DNA of 64,000 bases from Pseudomonadota bacterium. GTDB taxonomy: Bacteria; Pseudomonadota; Gammaproteobacteria; Burkholderiales; Chitinibacteraceae. The notes under the pieces were generated by a model that saw only the letters and a list, made by a program, of their open reading frames with translations, was not told the origin of the DNA and made no database searches. Shown here one piece after another: positions 16,927-25,593 of the stretch; positions within the stretch are counted from its first letter, which is position 1; each line of letters begins with the position of its first letter. The DNA is taken from assembly GCA_026399755.1 (NCBI GenBank), contig JAPLQI010000126.1, positions 17,685-81,684 on the forward strand, given 5' to 3'. The translations under genes were made by a program, and so were the position numbers.

Positions 16927-19003
16927 CTTTCGCCGCCTTAGCGGCTTTTGCCGCCATCGCTGCATCAATACGCGCTTGGCGCTCTGCGGCCAGTGCTGCT
17001 TTTTCCTCAGGGCTCATTGCGGCAAGACGGGCTTTTTCTTCATCCCGCTTAACCATAGCGGCCCGAATTTTGGCAGCTTTTTCTTCATCAAGTGAAGGCG
17101 CTGGCCCTTCAGGGGGCACGACAATTTCTGCTTTTCTTAATGCCGCAGCCGCTTTAGCCTCGGCGATTTCTGCCTGCTTGGCCGCTTCCCACTCGCTGCG
17201 CTCCTCAGAGCTCATCGCCGCTATTCTGGCTCTTTCTTCACGGCGCTTATCAAGAATTTCTTTGGTGCGGTCGGTTTTATCCATACTGCTGGCAGGCAGG
17301 GTTTGCGATGGGGCCATAAATGGCTCTTCATTACGAAGCATCGGTACAGCGGCTTCTGCCTCGGCTTTTTTCGCAGCAGCTCTGGCCATTGCAGCGGCAA
17401 TTTTGGCTTTTTTCTCGGCCGCTAGTTGCGCGGCCTGATCGACTTCAGGTGTAACCGTGCTATCACTTGCGGGCACTTCGCTAGTCCCCGCGGCCTTAGC
17501 CATCGCGGCTTTAATTTTGGCGGCGCGGATTGCGTCTTCCGGATCGTCAGATGCCACCGCTTGCGCTAGCTTTTGTGTGGCTTTGGCGGCTAGGCGCTCG
17601 GCTTTTTCTTGTTTCTCGCGCTTGGCCCTGAATTCTCTAAACTCAAAACGCTCACGGGCTAAATCAGCGGCGTGTTTGGTTTTTTCAGCCGCCCAGATTT
17701 CAGACTTTGCAAAGCGGTAGTAATCCACCAAGCGGATATTACTTGGGCAAACATAGGCGCAAGCGCCGCATTCGATGCAGTCAAATAGATTGCGCTCCTG
17801 CGCTTTGCCAAAGTTTTTGCTTTTAGCAAACCAGAATAAATCCATAGGTTGCAGTTCGGCAGGGCAGGCTTCGGCGCATTTACTGCAACGAATACAGGGC
17901 ATTTCACGCGGCTGCTCAGGGAAATCGGCAGGCGTTTTGGCAATCACACAATTGCCCGCCTTGCTCAGACCCACGGCCAAAGACGGCAACTCAAAGCCCA
18001 TCATCGGGCCGCCATAGATATAGCCGGAGCTGCCCTTCTCACCCGCTGCTTTTAAGAGCTCTGCCAGCGGCGTGCCAATCAGCGCTTCGTAATTGCCGGG
18101 GCGCTCTACATTGCCAGTAATCGTCACCACGCGGCGAATCACCGGTTCGGCATGGGCCAAGGCGCAATATATACTGTGGATAGTGGCGACGTTAAAACAT
18201 TGCACGCCCAAATCTGTGGAGCGCACGCCGCTAGGCACTTCGATATTGCACAGCAATTTAATCAGCTGCTTGGCACCGCCAGAAGGATAAAGCGTGGGCA
18301 CTTGCACCACTTCAATGGCGGCAACGGCCTGGCTGCGGCTGGCTTTAATCGCATCTCGCAAGGCGGCGGCGGCTTCGGGCTTATTGTCTTCAATGCCAAT
18401 CAACACCTGCTTCGCATTGAGCAAAAACTGCACCATCAAAATACCAGCGATGATTTCGGCAGCTCGCTCCCGCATCAGCCTGTCGTCGCAAGTGATATAC
18501 GGCTCGCACTCTGCGCCATTAATAATCAAGGTATCGAGTTGAGTTTTACTGCTTAACTTCAGATGCGAGGGAAACACCGCGCCGCCCAAACCGACCACGC
18601 CCATATCGCGCAAATAAGTGCGCACCGCATTGGGCTCGGCATTGCGCCAATCAAACAGCGAGCGTTCCAACCACTGATCGTTGCCGTCGGGGATCAGCAC
18701 AATGCAGTTGTCGCTTAAGCCCGAAGGATGGGCCACCGGCTGCAACGCTATCGCTTCAATCCGCCCCGAAGTCGGCGCATGCAGGGCGGCCGAGATCATG
18801 CCGTCTGCCGCAGCAATCAACTGGCCCTTAGCCACTTCATCGCCGACTTTAACCACGGGTTTGGCGGCGCTGCCTATGCTTTGTTGCAGAGATAAAATGA
18901 GCCGCGCAGGTAGCGCGGCTGTTCTGATCGGATAATGGCTGGATTCGGCTTTATGCTCGGGCGGATGAACACCGCCGTGAAAGGTGATGATTTGCCTAGT
19001 CAT
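16919..19003 (-). CDS. rsxC: Rsx/Rnf electron transport complex subunit C
   Basis: A 694-residue peripheral subunit that takes electrons from NADH. The start at 19003 (MTRQIITFHGGVHPPEHK) is chosen because the upstream frame is encoded by an inverted repeat. It has the N-terminal barrel-sandwich region, the NADH/FMN-binding centre (GLGGAVFPSHLKLS) and two 4Fe-4S motifs: CIRCSKCAEACPAELQP and CIECGACAYVCPSNIRL. The last 170 residues are a long Ala/Lys/Glu-rich helical tail with imperfect KIRAAMAKAA-type repeats, a feature of gammaproteobacterial RnfC. Confidence 0.96.
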   Translation of the reverse strand: MTRQIITFHGGVHPPEHKAESSHYPIRTAALPARLILSLQQSIGSAAKPVVKVGDEVAKGQLIAAADGMISAALHAPTSGRIEAIALQPVAHPSGLSDNCIVLIPDGNDQWLERSLFDWRNAEPNAVRTYLRDMGVVGLGGAVFPSHLKLSSKTQLDTLIINGAECEPYITCDDRLMRERAAEIIAGILMVQFLLNAKQVLIGIEDNKPEAAAALRDAIKASRSQAVAAIEVVQVPTLYPSGGAKQLIKLLCNIEVPSGVRSTDLGVQCFNVATIHSIYCALAHAEPVIRRVVTITGNVERPGNYEALIGTPLAELLKAAGEKGSSGYIYGGPMMGFELPSLAVGLSKAGNCVIAKTPADFPEQPREMPCIRCSKCAEACPAELQPMDLFWFAKSKNFGKAQERNLFDCIECGACAYVCPSNIRLVDYYRFAKSEIWAAEKTKHAADLARERFEFREFRAKREKQEKAERLAAKATQKLAQAVASDDPEDAIRAAKIKAAMAKAAGTSEVPASDSTVTPEVDQAAQLAAEKKAKIAAAMARAAAKKAEAEAAVPMLRNEEPFMAPSQTLPASSMDKTDRTKEILDKRREERARIAAMSSEERSEWEAAKQAEIAEAKAAAALRKAEIVVPPEGPAPSLDEEKAAKIRAAMVKRDEEKARLAAMSPEEKAALAAERQARIDAAMAAKAAKAAKDE

Positions 19004-19007
19004 GAGC

Positions 19008-19173
19008 CACTCGGATGTTTCATAAATTCGCACGATGATCGTGCAGAAATTTGTTCGTAATGGGGATTTTGTGAAGGAGCGGCGTAGTGATTCATACGCC
19101 CGACTGAGTAAAACGCCCCAGTACGCACAAAGGACAAGTGAGGACGAGCGATCATTTATGAAACATCCGAGTG
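19008..19173. mobile_element. MITE-like element between rsxB and rsxC
   Basis: Perfect 20-bp terminal inverted repeats, cactcggatgtttcataaat (19008-19027) and atttatgaaacatccgagtg (19154-19173), enclose about 125 bases with no gene. An inner palindrome gcacgatgatcgtgc lies near the left end. The right arm provides the last codons and stop of rsxB. No target-site duplication was evident. It is a small non-autonomous element by structure; no transposase was seen in the window. Confidence 0.65.
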
Positions 19174-19722
19174 TAACTTGATGGGGATGACTGGATAGCG
19201 CCAACGCCAGTTATTCACCGTTGAGCCTAGCGGAACAATATCAATACAATCGACCGGACAAGGGGCCACGCATAGCTCACACCCTGTGCATTCAGCCGCA
19301 ATCACGGTATGCAGCTGCTTAGCCGCCCCCACGATGGCATCCACTGGGCAAGCCTGAATACAGAGCGTACAGCCGATGCAAACGGCTTCATCAATCAGCG
19401 CTACGGATTTAGGTTTTTCTACGCCATTCTCTGCATTGAGTGGCTTAAATTCTTTGCCCAGCAAATCGGCCAATTTACGAATGCCATCTTCACCACCCGG
19501 CGGGCAGCAATTAATATCGGCTTCTTCATTGGCAATCGCCGTGGCATAGGGCTTACAGCCAGGGAAACCACACTGGCCACACTGAGTTTGCGGCAGGATC
19601 GCATCGATCTTATCCACCAGCGGATCTTCATCAACCTTGAATTTAATCGCAGCAAAACCCAGCACCGCACCCAGCGCCAAAGCAAGAACAGCCATTAACA
19701 AAATGGCCAGTAAAAAAGACAT
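19156..19722 (-). CDS. rsxB: Rsx/Rnf electron transport complex subunit B
   Basis: A 188-residue ferredoxin-like subunit with an N-terminal membrane anchor. It has an iron-sulfur motif [16 protein letters not shown], then a second Cys pair CCPPGG, then two ferredoxin motifs: [16 protein letters not shown] near 115 and [16 protein letters not shown] near 145. The last residues (LHSDVS and stop) are encoded by the terminal repeat of the MITE-like element, so its C-terminus may be altered. Length is close to E. coli RsxB (192). Confidence 0.96.
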   Translation of the reverse strand: MSFLLAILLMAVLALALGAVLGFAAIKFKVDEDPLVDKIDAILPQTQCGQCGFPGCKPYATAIANEEADINCCPPGGEDGIRKLADLLGKEFKPLNAENGVEKPKSVALIDEAVCIGCTLCIQACPVDAIVGAAKQLHTVIAAECTGCELCVAPCPVDCIDIVPLGSTVNNWRWRYPVIPIKLHSDVS

Positions 19723-19750
19723 AGCTTTCCTAATAATGATTACAGATCAC

Positions 19751-19975
19751 AAACCCAAATCTTGAACCACGGAGGACACAGAGAACACGGAGGGTCACGG
19801 AGAAAACCTAGGAATGAATGGTGTGATAATAAACAAAGGATCTCCCCCAAGAAGGCGTAGATTGAAAAACAAATCCATTCCCATGTAATACCTTCATTAG
19901 GTCTTGATATCGTATTGGTTTTCTCCGTGTAACTCTGTGTCCTCCGTGCTCTCCGTGGTTAAAGATTTGGGTTTT
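19751..19975. repeat. Type B inverted repeat between rsxA and rsxB
   Basis: The left arm (aaacccaaatcttgaaccac, then cggaggacacagagaacacg) and right arm (ctccgtgctctccgtggtta, then aagatttgggttt) are inverted copies. It touches the rsxA stop: the right arm end gggtttta includes the TAA at 19974-19976. Confidence 0.8.
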
Positions 19976-20555
19976 ACCTCACCAAGCCAGCAAACCCCAT
20001 AAACGCTAAGCTCATCAGCCCTGCGGTGATAAAGGCCACCGGCGTGCCTTTAAAGAATTCGGGGATATCTGCGCCTTCCAGCCTTTCGCGCATGGCAGCA
20101 AATAGGATCAGCACCAAACTAAAACCCACTGCCGAGCCAAAGCCAAATAAGAGCGACTCAACAAAGTTATATTTTTGCGCCGAGCTAATCAAAGGCACGC
20201 CCAATACCGCACAATTGGTGGTGATCAGTGGCAGATAAATCCCCAGCGCCTGATAAAGCACGGGGCTGGCTTTATGAATAAACATTTCTGTAAATTGCAC
20301 AATCGCCGCAATCACCACAATAAAAGCAAGGGTGCGTAGGTATTCCAGATGCCAAAAGATCAAAATCTGATCAATCATCCACGAAGTGCCTGAGGCCAGC
20401 GTCAGCACAAAGGCCGTGGCAAGGCCCATACCAATGGATGCTTCTAGCTTTTTAGACACGCCCATAAACGGGCACAGCCCCAAAATACGCACCAGCACCA
20501 CATTATTAACCAGCACTGCGCCCAGAAGCAGCAGTAAATAGTGTTGAAAATCCAT
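19974..20555 (-). CDS. rsxA: Rsx/Rnf electron transport complex subunit A
   Basis: A 193-residue membrane subunit with about six transmembrane segments, the length of E. coli RsxA. The [16 protein letters not shown] motif is the RnfA/NqrD-E family hallmark, and [17 protein letters not shown] repeats it. It is the first gene of the rsx operon. The upstream region up to pyrD holds a type C palindrome. Confidence 0.96.
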   Translation of the reverse strand: MDFQHYLLLLLGAVLVNNVVLVRILGLCPFMGVSKKLEASIGMGLATAFVLTLASGTSWMIDQILIFWHLEYLRTLAFIVVIAAIVQFTEMFIHKASPVLYQALGIYLPLITTNCAVLGVPLISSAQKYNFVESLLFGFGSAVGFSLVLILFAAMRERLEGADIPEFFKGTPVAFITAGLMSLAFMGFAGLVR

Positions 20556-20702
20556 GGTTTGAAATCTCTACGTGGAGCGGGTGTAAGTCCAATCCTGCCA
20601 GTTTAAAAACAAATATCGTAGCGGCGGCTTCATAACGATGGGCTTCACCCCTATCCTCTAGATATCATTGCGTTTTCGCACAATGACAAGCATTGAATCA
20701 TC

Positions 20703-20761
20703 GTAGGGCGGGTGAAACCCACGAGCAATACTGAAAAATACGCGGGTTTCACCCGCCCTAC
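20703..20761. repeat. Type C palindrome upstream of rsxA and after pyrD
   Basis: gtagggcgggtgaaacccac with inverted gcgggtttcacccgccctac, about 11 bases after the pyrD stop (20772). It lies between pyrD and rsxA, both on the minus strand, and could act as the pyrD transcript end. Confidence 0.75.
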
Positions 20762-20771
20762 GTTTTTCATC

Positions 20772-21791
20772 TTACAAAGCCGCAATCGCCTCAACGCAAT
20801 CACTCACCATTTGCGGGCCTTCATAAATTAGGCCGCTATACACTTGCACAAGGCTTGCGCCTGCCCGGATTTTCTCTGCCGCGTGTTCGCCTTTGAAAAT
20901 CCCGCCCACACCAATAATAGGTAAGGCACCGTCTAGGGCCTCAGCCAGATCACGAATCACCTTGGTTGATTTAGCCCGCACCGGCGCACCCGACAAGCCA
21001 CCCGCTTCTTGGCCGTGTTTTAAGTGCTCTACACCCACTCGGGATAATGTGGTGTTGCTGGCAATCACGGCATCAATGCCACTGGCGACTAGGCGCTCGG
21101 CGATATCTTGTACTTGATTGCTATCTAAATCGGGCGCAATTTTGAGCGCAAGCGGCACGTAGCGGCCATGACGATCCGCAAGTTCTTTTTGCTTTTGCTT
21201 TAAAGCCGTCAGCAAACGCCCTAACTCATCTGCGCCTTGCAGCTGGCGCAAGTTCTTTGTATTAGGGCTAGAGATATTGACCGTGACGTAGCTGGCATGT
21301 TCATACGCTTTATCTAGGCAGATAAGATAATCATCAACCGCGTTTTCGATCGGCGTATCCGCATTTTTGCCGATATTGATCCCCAAAATGCCTTGGTAAT
21401 TACTATTTTTAACGTTCTCGATCAGCTTATCCACGCCATCATTATTAAAACCCATACGGTTAATAATGCCCTCGGCTTCTGGCAGGCGAAACAAACGCGG
21501 CTTAGGATTGCCCAGCTGCGGGCGCGGGGTAACGGTTCCGATCTCTAGGAAACCAAAGCCTAACTCAGACATCGCATCAATGTGATCGCCATTTTTATCT
21601 AGGCCTGCGGCCAGCCCAACAGGATTGGGGAAATCTAAACCCATCACAGAGACAGGGCACTCAGGCACCGTAGGCGTAAACGTGCGCAAAAATCCTAGGC
21701 TATGCAAGGCATGCAAGCCGGTAAACGCCGCAGCGTGGGCTTTTTCGGCGTCGAGCAAAAAAAGGAAAGGTTTAGCGAGCTGATAAGACAT
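20772..21791 (-). CDS. pyrD: Dihydroorotate dehydrogenase (quinone), class 2
   Basis: A 339-residue enzyme oxidising dihydroorotate to orotate in pyrimidine synthesis, passing electrons to quinones at the membrane. The N-terminal helices typical of class 2 enzymes are present ([20 protein letters not shown]). It has [13 protein letters not shown], the substrate-binding [23 protein letters not shown] and [12 protein letters not shown], and ends in the FMN-phosphate GVGGI loop. The start at 21791 is chosen because it matches the family N-terminus. Confidence 0.96.
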   Translation of the reverse strand: MSYQLAKPFLFLLDAEKAHAAAFTGLHALHSLGFLRTFTPTVPECPVSVMGLDFPNPVGLAAGLDKNGDHIDAMSELGFGFLEIGTVTPRPQLGNPKPRLFRLPEAEGIINRMGFNNDGVDKLIENVKNSNYQGILGINIGKNADTPIENAVDDYLICLDKAYEHASYVTVNISSPNTKNLRQLQGADELGRLLTALKQKQKELADRHGRYVPLALKIAPDLDSNQVQDIAERLVASGIDAVIASNTTLSRVGVEHLKHGQEAGGLSGAPVRAKSTKVIRDLAEALDGALPIIGVGGIFKGEHAAEKIRAGASLVQVYSGLIYEGPQMVSDCVEAIAAL

Positions 21792-21909
21792 GGGGCAGGA
21801 AATCCGGCAATTGATAGGCAAAACTGCGCCAAAGACGCTGCTTGTTTCCCTTTTCCAAAGTGAAATCACACAAGGGAAAAGGGTTACATATATAAGACTA
21901 AATGCTCAA

Positions 21910-22764
21910 TCAACCCTTGCGGTTAACGCAAGCATCAAAAGTGTTTTGCATCAGAGTCGCCACGGTCATCAAACCCACGCCACCTGGCACAGGGGTAATC
22001 CATGCGGCCTTTTCTTTAGCAACATCAAATTCAACATCACCACAGAGTTTGCCGTTTTCTAGGCGATTGATACCCACATCGATCACAATCGCGCCCGCCT
22101 TAATCCAATCCCCTTTTACAAAATTAGGGATGCCTACGCCAGCCACCACAATATCTGCACCGCGTACTTTGCTTTCTAAATCTTGAGTTTTACTATGGCA
22201 GATCGTGACGGTAGCGCGCGCCAGTAAAAGCTCTAAAGCCTGCGGGCGACCTACGATATTTGATGCGCCGACGATAACAGCGTCTTTACCAACGATATCA
22301 ATACCGGTGCGCTCTAATAAAGTCATCACACCGCGAGGGGTGCACGGGCGCAGCAAAGGCATTTTTAAAGCGAGGCGGCCAATATTATAAGGATGGAAAC
22401 CATCCACATCTTTTACTGGGTCGATCAGCTCTATCACTTTCTCTGCATTAATATGCTTTGGTAAAGGCAGTTGCACCAAGATACCGTCGATCTCGTCGTC
22501 CTGATTAAACTTAGCCACCAAGGCCAGTAAATCTGCCTCTGATGTATCCGCAGGCAAATCAATATCAATAGAGCGAATCCCCGCATTGGCGCACTGGCGC
22601 TTTTTATTGCCTACGTAGACTTGGGAAGCAGGATCTGCTCCAACCAAAATCACAGCAAGTGCAGGAGCACGTAAACCACTTGCCACACGGGCATCTACTT
22701 TGGCGCGAACATCACTAACAATTTCGGCCGAAATGATTTTTCCGTCGAGAATTTGGGCTGTCAT
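21910..22764 (-). CDS. folD: Bifunctional methylenetetrahydrofolate dehydrogenase/cyclohydrolase
   Basis: A 284-residue enzyme interconverting 5,10-methylene-, methenyl- and 10-formyl-tetrahydrofolate with NADP. The motif [18 protein letters not shown] includes the catalytic Lys and Tyr; [11 protein letters not shown] is the second family hallmark. TPRGVM and [15 protein letters not shown] are the pyridine-nucleotide site, and [16 protein letters not shown] the C-terminal motif. A strong ribosome site (aggag) lies before the ATG at 22764. Confidence 0.97.
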   Translation of the reverse strand: MTAQILDGKIISAEIVSDVRAKVDARVASGLRAPALAVILVGADPASQVYVGNKKRQCANAGIRSIDIDLPADTSEADLLALVAKFNQDDEIDGILVQLPLPKHINAEKVIELIDPVKDVDGFHPYNIGRLALKMPLLRPCTPRGVMTLLERTGIDIVGKDAVIVGASNIVGRPQALELLLARATVTICHSKTQDLESKVRGADIVVAGVGIPNFVKGDWIKAGAIVIDVGINRLENGKLCGDVEFDVAKEKAAWITPVPGGVGLMTVATLMQNTFDACVNRKG

Positions 22765-23015
22765 GGGTAAAACTCCTGCTGTTTCTATCGCAAAAAACGC
22801 ATTTTCTCATGCAAAAGCCGCTAGCCCAAACATTTCCTACATATTTTTCAAACTAAGCCTCATTAAACTAAATAAGAAATATCAAGAAATTTAGTCTATA
22901 TTTTAAGTATTTTTCACTGCAAAAATCACCATAAAAAACAAAGAGTAGCGTAAGAATCACCCCCATTAATGAGCATTTTCCACCCCATCCCCAAGAAAAA
23001 AGATCACGAAGGTGC

Positions 23016-23044
23016 TTGACGCCAAAAAGTTCACACAGTATATT
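23016..23044 (+). promoter_or_regulatory. Sigma-70 promoter of the tRNA cluster
   Basis: TTGACG (23016-23021), a 17-base spacer and TATATT (23039-23044), close to consensus, then a GC-rich discriminator (gcgtcc) as in stringently controlled stable RNA promoters. The first tRNA starts 13 bases after the -10. Only read from sequence. Confidence 0.8.
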
Positions 23045-23056
23045 GCGTCCTCTGTT

Positions 23057-23133
23057 CGGGGCGTAGCGCAGCCCGGTAGCGCATCTGCTTTGGGAGCAGA
23101 GGGTCGTGAGTTCGAATCCCACCGCCCCGACCA
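23057..23133 (+). tRNA. tRNA-Pro (UGG)
   Basis: Cloverleaf from cggggcg (acceptor 5') to cgccccg plus A and CCA at 23131-23133, with anticodon loop ttTGGga and a TTCGAATC T-loop. The anticodon is TGG. First of three tRNAs behind the promoter. Confidence 0.97.
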
Positions 23134-23215
23134 GAACTTATCCTTAGATGATAAGTTGTTTTAAAGTAAGAACTTATTCACCCAGATAAGTAGATTTATA
23201 GTACGGTTGTACAGT

Positions 23216-23292
23216 GTGCCCGTAGCTCAACTGGATAGAGCAACGGCCTTCTAAGCCGTAGGTTACAGGTTCGATTCCTGTCGGGTGCGCCA
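23216..23292 (+). tRNA. tRNA-Arg (UCU)
   Basis: Acceptor gtgcccg pairs with cgggtgc (with G-U pairs), followed by G and encoded CCA. The anticodon loop ctTCTaa gives TCT. The T-loop ttcgattc is standard. Confidence 0.96.
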
Positions 23293-23372
23293 AGTGTGTG
23301 ATCGACTATTAAAACGGACCAAAATTTTAGTTTTAGACTTGTAATAAATAAGTCTTGAACGCACCGCTCAGC

Positions 23373-23449
23373 GGTGGCTGTAGCTCAGTTGGTAGAGTCC
23401 AGGATTGTGATTCCTGTTGTCGTGGGTTCGAGCCCCATCAGCCACCCCA
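23373..23449 (+). tRNA. tRNA-His (GUG), attachment gene of the island
   Basis: Full tRNA-His with the extra 5' G(-1) at 23373, acceptor gtggctg, anticodon loop ttGTGat, and encoded CCA at 23447-23449. The 3' half from 23401 is repeated at 29072 as part of the 55-bp attachment repeat, so the present 3' half was supplied by the integrated element and the gene remains intact. Confidence 0.97.
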
Positions 23450-23455
23450 GTAATA
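23401..23455 (+). repeat. attL: 55-bp direct repeat, left copy
   Basis: Runs from aggattgtgattcctg (anticodon loop region of tRNA-His) through cagccaccccagtaata. The identical copy lies at 29072-29126 in the same orientation. The flanks differ on both sides, as expected for attL and attR of a tRNA-integrating element. Confidence 0.95.
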
Positions 23456-23465
23456 TCAAGCACTT

Positions 23466-23494
23466 AGCCCAATCTTCGGATTGGGCTTTTTGCT
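23466..23494 (+). terminator. Terminator after tRNA-His
   Basis: agcccaatc (23466-23474), loop ttcg, gattgggct (23479-23487), then ttttt. A strong UUCG-loop hairpin. It is inside the element, so it was brought by the island; the original host terminator of this tRNA is probably the one now at 29131-29155. Confidence 0.85.
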
Positions 23495-23513
23495 TTTCAG
23501 CGTTCCAATCTGC

Positions 23514-23535
23514 CCCGTGTAGGGGCTATGTAGGA
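23514..23535 (+). promoter_or_regulatory. Arm-like repeat near attL
   Basis: cccgtgtaggggctatgtag, then ga, at 23514-23535. The same 22 bases recur at 28923-28944 with one mismatch (a to g). Each copy has two tgtagg units. They lie inside both ends of the element, a placement typical of integrase arm-type sites; the function is inferred. Confidence 0.55.
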
Positions 23536-23720
23536 TTTGTAGCCACCTCCACCAAATCCCCACACCACACAAAAACAATAGCCAACCGTTAAGTCATATA
23601 TTTTTGCATCCGAAGTGAGATGACTATGATTTACTTCTACGGTGCATGTATGGCGCACTCATCATGAACACCGCCTACTCGTTAAGCTTCCCAAGCCAAA
23701 CATCTGAAAGGTGCGCCAAC

Positions 23721-24113
23721 ATGAAACTAACCTTTACAGTTCATCCAATATTCTTCCTTTTAATCTCGTCACAAGTATTCTCAATATGCCCATACGACGC
23801 AGAATGCCTAAATAATCCTTATGGTGCAGGTAGCAAATATAAAGCTGATGGGTTAATGAATCCATACAGTCAAAATGGAAGTCAATACAGCAATAAATCT
23901 TGGACAAACCCTTATGCAACGGATGCGCCTAAGCTTTATGACAGTGAAGGAAATTACCTTGGTCGATTAAGCGCCAACCCTCATGAGCCCGACTCAACAT
24001 CAAATCCCTATGGTCGATATGGAAGCAAATATTCACCGAATAGCATAAATAACCCATTCGGTGCAGGCAGCACATATTCTGGGAAAAAAATTTATGTTGT
24101 CCCCACACCATAA
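23721..24113 (+). CDS. Secreted NPYG-repeat protein
   Basis: A 130-residue protein starting at the ATG at 23721 behind an aaggtg site. It has an N-terminal signal sequence (MKLTFTVHPIFFLLISSQVF), then a mature region with repeated short units of the type NPYGxGSxYSxxSxxNP (for example NPYGAGSKY, NPYSQNGSQYS, NPYGRYGSKYS, NPFGAGSTYS). The repeats are rich in Asn, Pro, Tyr, Gly and Ser. A surface or periplasmic role is inferred. I know of similar uncharacterised proteins but no function. Confidence 0.75.
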   Translation: MKLTFTVHPIFFLLISSQVFSICPYDAECLNNPYGAGSKYKADGLMNPYSQNGSQYSNKSWTNPYATDAPKLYDSEGNYLGRLSANPHEPDSTSNPYGRYGSKYSPNSINNPFGAGSTYSGKKIYVVPTP

Positions 24114-24139
24114 ACTCCAAACGAGTCCCAAGCTCACCC

Positions 24140-24433
24140 ATGAAAAAACCACGCAATCTATTCTGGCTAATTTGTATAACCATCTTCGTTACAGGATGCG
24201 CAAGGCATTACTCGCAGGATGCTGTAACAGACCCGTATGGTTTTTTTTCTGGGCTGTGGCACGGTGCTGTGCTGCCTTTCGCAGTGCTTGCAAATATTTT
24301 ATCTTGGATTCTTTCACTATTTGGAATTTCGTTTTTAGCAGACGTCCAAATATTGGGGTATCCAAATACAGGCCTATTTTTCTACTACATAGGAATATTT
24401 TTAGGGCTTAGCACATACTCTGCACGCCGTTAA
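24140..24433 (+). CDS. Small lipoprotein, inner membrane-type
   Basis: A 97-residue protein with a lipoprotein signal (lipobox FVTGC at about residues 16-20), a DPYGFFSGLWHG motif, and two hydrophobic segments near 42-62 and 78-92. It follows the NPYG protein by 26 bases on the same strand. The DPYG motif echoes the repeats of its neighbour. The function is unknown. No ribosome site is clear. Confidence 0.7.
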   Translation: MKKPRNLFWLICITIFVTGCARHYSQDAVTDPYGFFSGLWHGAVLPFAVLANILSWILSLFGISFLADVQILGYPNTGLFFYYIGIFLGLSTYSARR

Positions 24434-24644
24434 ATCCCCTCAATTCAGGAATTCCCTCGCGCGCGTGCGCGTACTGTTCTCATAACTCTTTTTTATGGCA
24501 TCGGAAAACTCGCGCTAGCACTCTGCTAGCCTGTTGCTATCACCCAGCCCCTCGCGCCCGCGCGCGTATTTGTCCAACAATAACTTATCTACCCATTTTG
24601 TTACGCGCTAACAAATGGGCTTATTCCAATACCCATCAAACAAA
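24434..24644. other. Gap between cargo genes and rep
   Basis: Convergent gap with alternating gcgcgcgtgcgcgta and cgcgcccgcgcgcgta purine-pyrimidine stretches and a ttgttacgcgctaacaa imperfect palindrome. GC-skewed tracts of this kind can be replication or packaging signals, but nothing here proves it. Confidence 0.35.
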
Positions 24645-24670
24645 AAACCCAGCATTAGAGCTGGGTTTGG
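24642..24670 (-). terminator. Terminator of the rep operon
   Basis: aaacccagc (24645-24653), loop attaga, gctgggttt (24660-24668). On the minus strand the stem is followed by a U-run (aaaaaa at 24642-24647 of the plus strand). The stem overlaps the stop codon of the upstream gene. Confidence 0.75.
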
Positions 24671-25593
24671 TTTCTTTCGGCTAGCATGGCGCTGGCACGC
24701 TTCAGGTAATCGGTTCTACGCTGCCTGCTTGCGGCCTCTATAGCTTTGTCGTCTTCAGTTCTGACTTGCATCACTTTGGAGCGTTTAGGTACCGGCTTAA
24801 ATGAGGTAGCAGCCGCCGCCGATACTTGTGAGCGCCCAAAGATGCGGCGGCCTGCACAATGAAGCTTGGTATCGACCTTTGCGATGTAGCTGTAATGCCA
24901 TTCGAACGCTTGCAAGCCGTCTGCCAATAATATGTCATGCACCTTTAAGCCCTGTTTATCACGGCTTATATGCCAGCCTTCAATCTGCCCTCGCCCCTGC
25001 AACGCAGACAGAGAATGACTAAGCGTAGGTAGCCAGTGACTAGACCGGTCAATAATGAGCACCGCGTGATAATGGTCATACTGGCAAGCGTTGCCTTCGT
25101 AGTCATGCTCTCGTATTTCTCTTACCCACACATAGGCCGGTTTGCTGGGGTGTTGGCTGGCCCTTGTAAATCGCTCGATAATTCTTTGCATCACTTTTGC
25201 AGGGCTGCCATCAGTGGTTAATGTAAACCGAATCATTACGCCCACCGGCCTGCTCATTCTGGCAATGGCATCAAGGCTGACTATCTGCAAAGCATCGTAG
25301 ATGGGGATGAATACCTCACGTATTTTCTTTGCAGAACAAGCCACCTTTTTGACCTCATTACGGTCTTTCATTCTGATAGAGCAAGAAGAGGTAAATAGAC
25401 TAGGTTTAAACCCCGTTTTGTCAGATGCTCGTGAGGCCAATAGTGGTGCTGGCTGGGGCTCTATAAAAGTTTTATTTTCGTGCGTGAGTTGTGTCGAAGT
25501 ATTGTCAAAAAAAACACCAGATACTTTGGGTGTATTTTGCGTGAGTTGTGGCATTTGATTTTGAGCATTGACACCACTCATACAGCACCACAT
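24655..25593 (-). CDS. Inovirus Gp2 / YagK-YfjJ-like putative replication protein
   Basis: A 312-residue protein. Residues about 95-245 resemble the YagK/YfjJ C-terminal (inovirus Gp2) domain: RFTLTTDGSPAKVMQRIIERF, then AYVWVREIREHD, then HYHAVLIIDRSSHW, a His-hydrophobic-His core of the kind found in rolling-circle replication and related proteins. A Lys/Arg-rich tail follows. I infer it acts as a replication or excision helper of the island. It stops in a strong terminator and is preceded by two small DNA-binding genes on the same strand, overlapping the next by 16 bases. Confidence 0.7.
   Translation of the reverse strand: MWCCMSGVNAQNQMPQLTQNTPKVSGVFFDNTSTQLTHENKTFIEPQPAPLLASRASDKTGFKPSLFTSSCSIRMKDRNEVKKVACSAKKIREVFIPIYDALQIVSLDAIARMSRPVGVMIRFTLTTDGSPAKVMQRIIERFTRASQHPSKPAYVWVREIREHDYEGNACQYDHYHAVLIIDRSSHWLPTLSHSLSALQGRGQIEGWHISRDKQGLKVHDILLADGLQAFEWHYSYIAKVDTKLHCAGRRIFGRSQVSAAAATSFKPVPKRSKVMQVRTEDDKAIEAASRQRRTDYLKRASAMLAERNQTQL

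Noticed and set aside
17070..17720. Ala/Ser-rich plus-strand frames opposite rsxC
   Set aside because: They mirror the Ala/Lys-rich repeat tail of rsxC, which keeps antisense frames open by composition.
15058..20771. CRISPR array, because of many repeats
   Set aside because: The repeats are inverted pairs at gene ends with no regular spacers and no cas genes.
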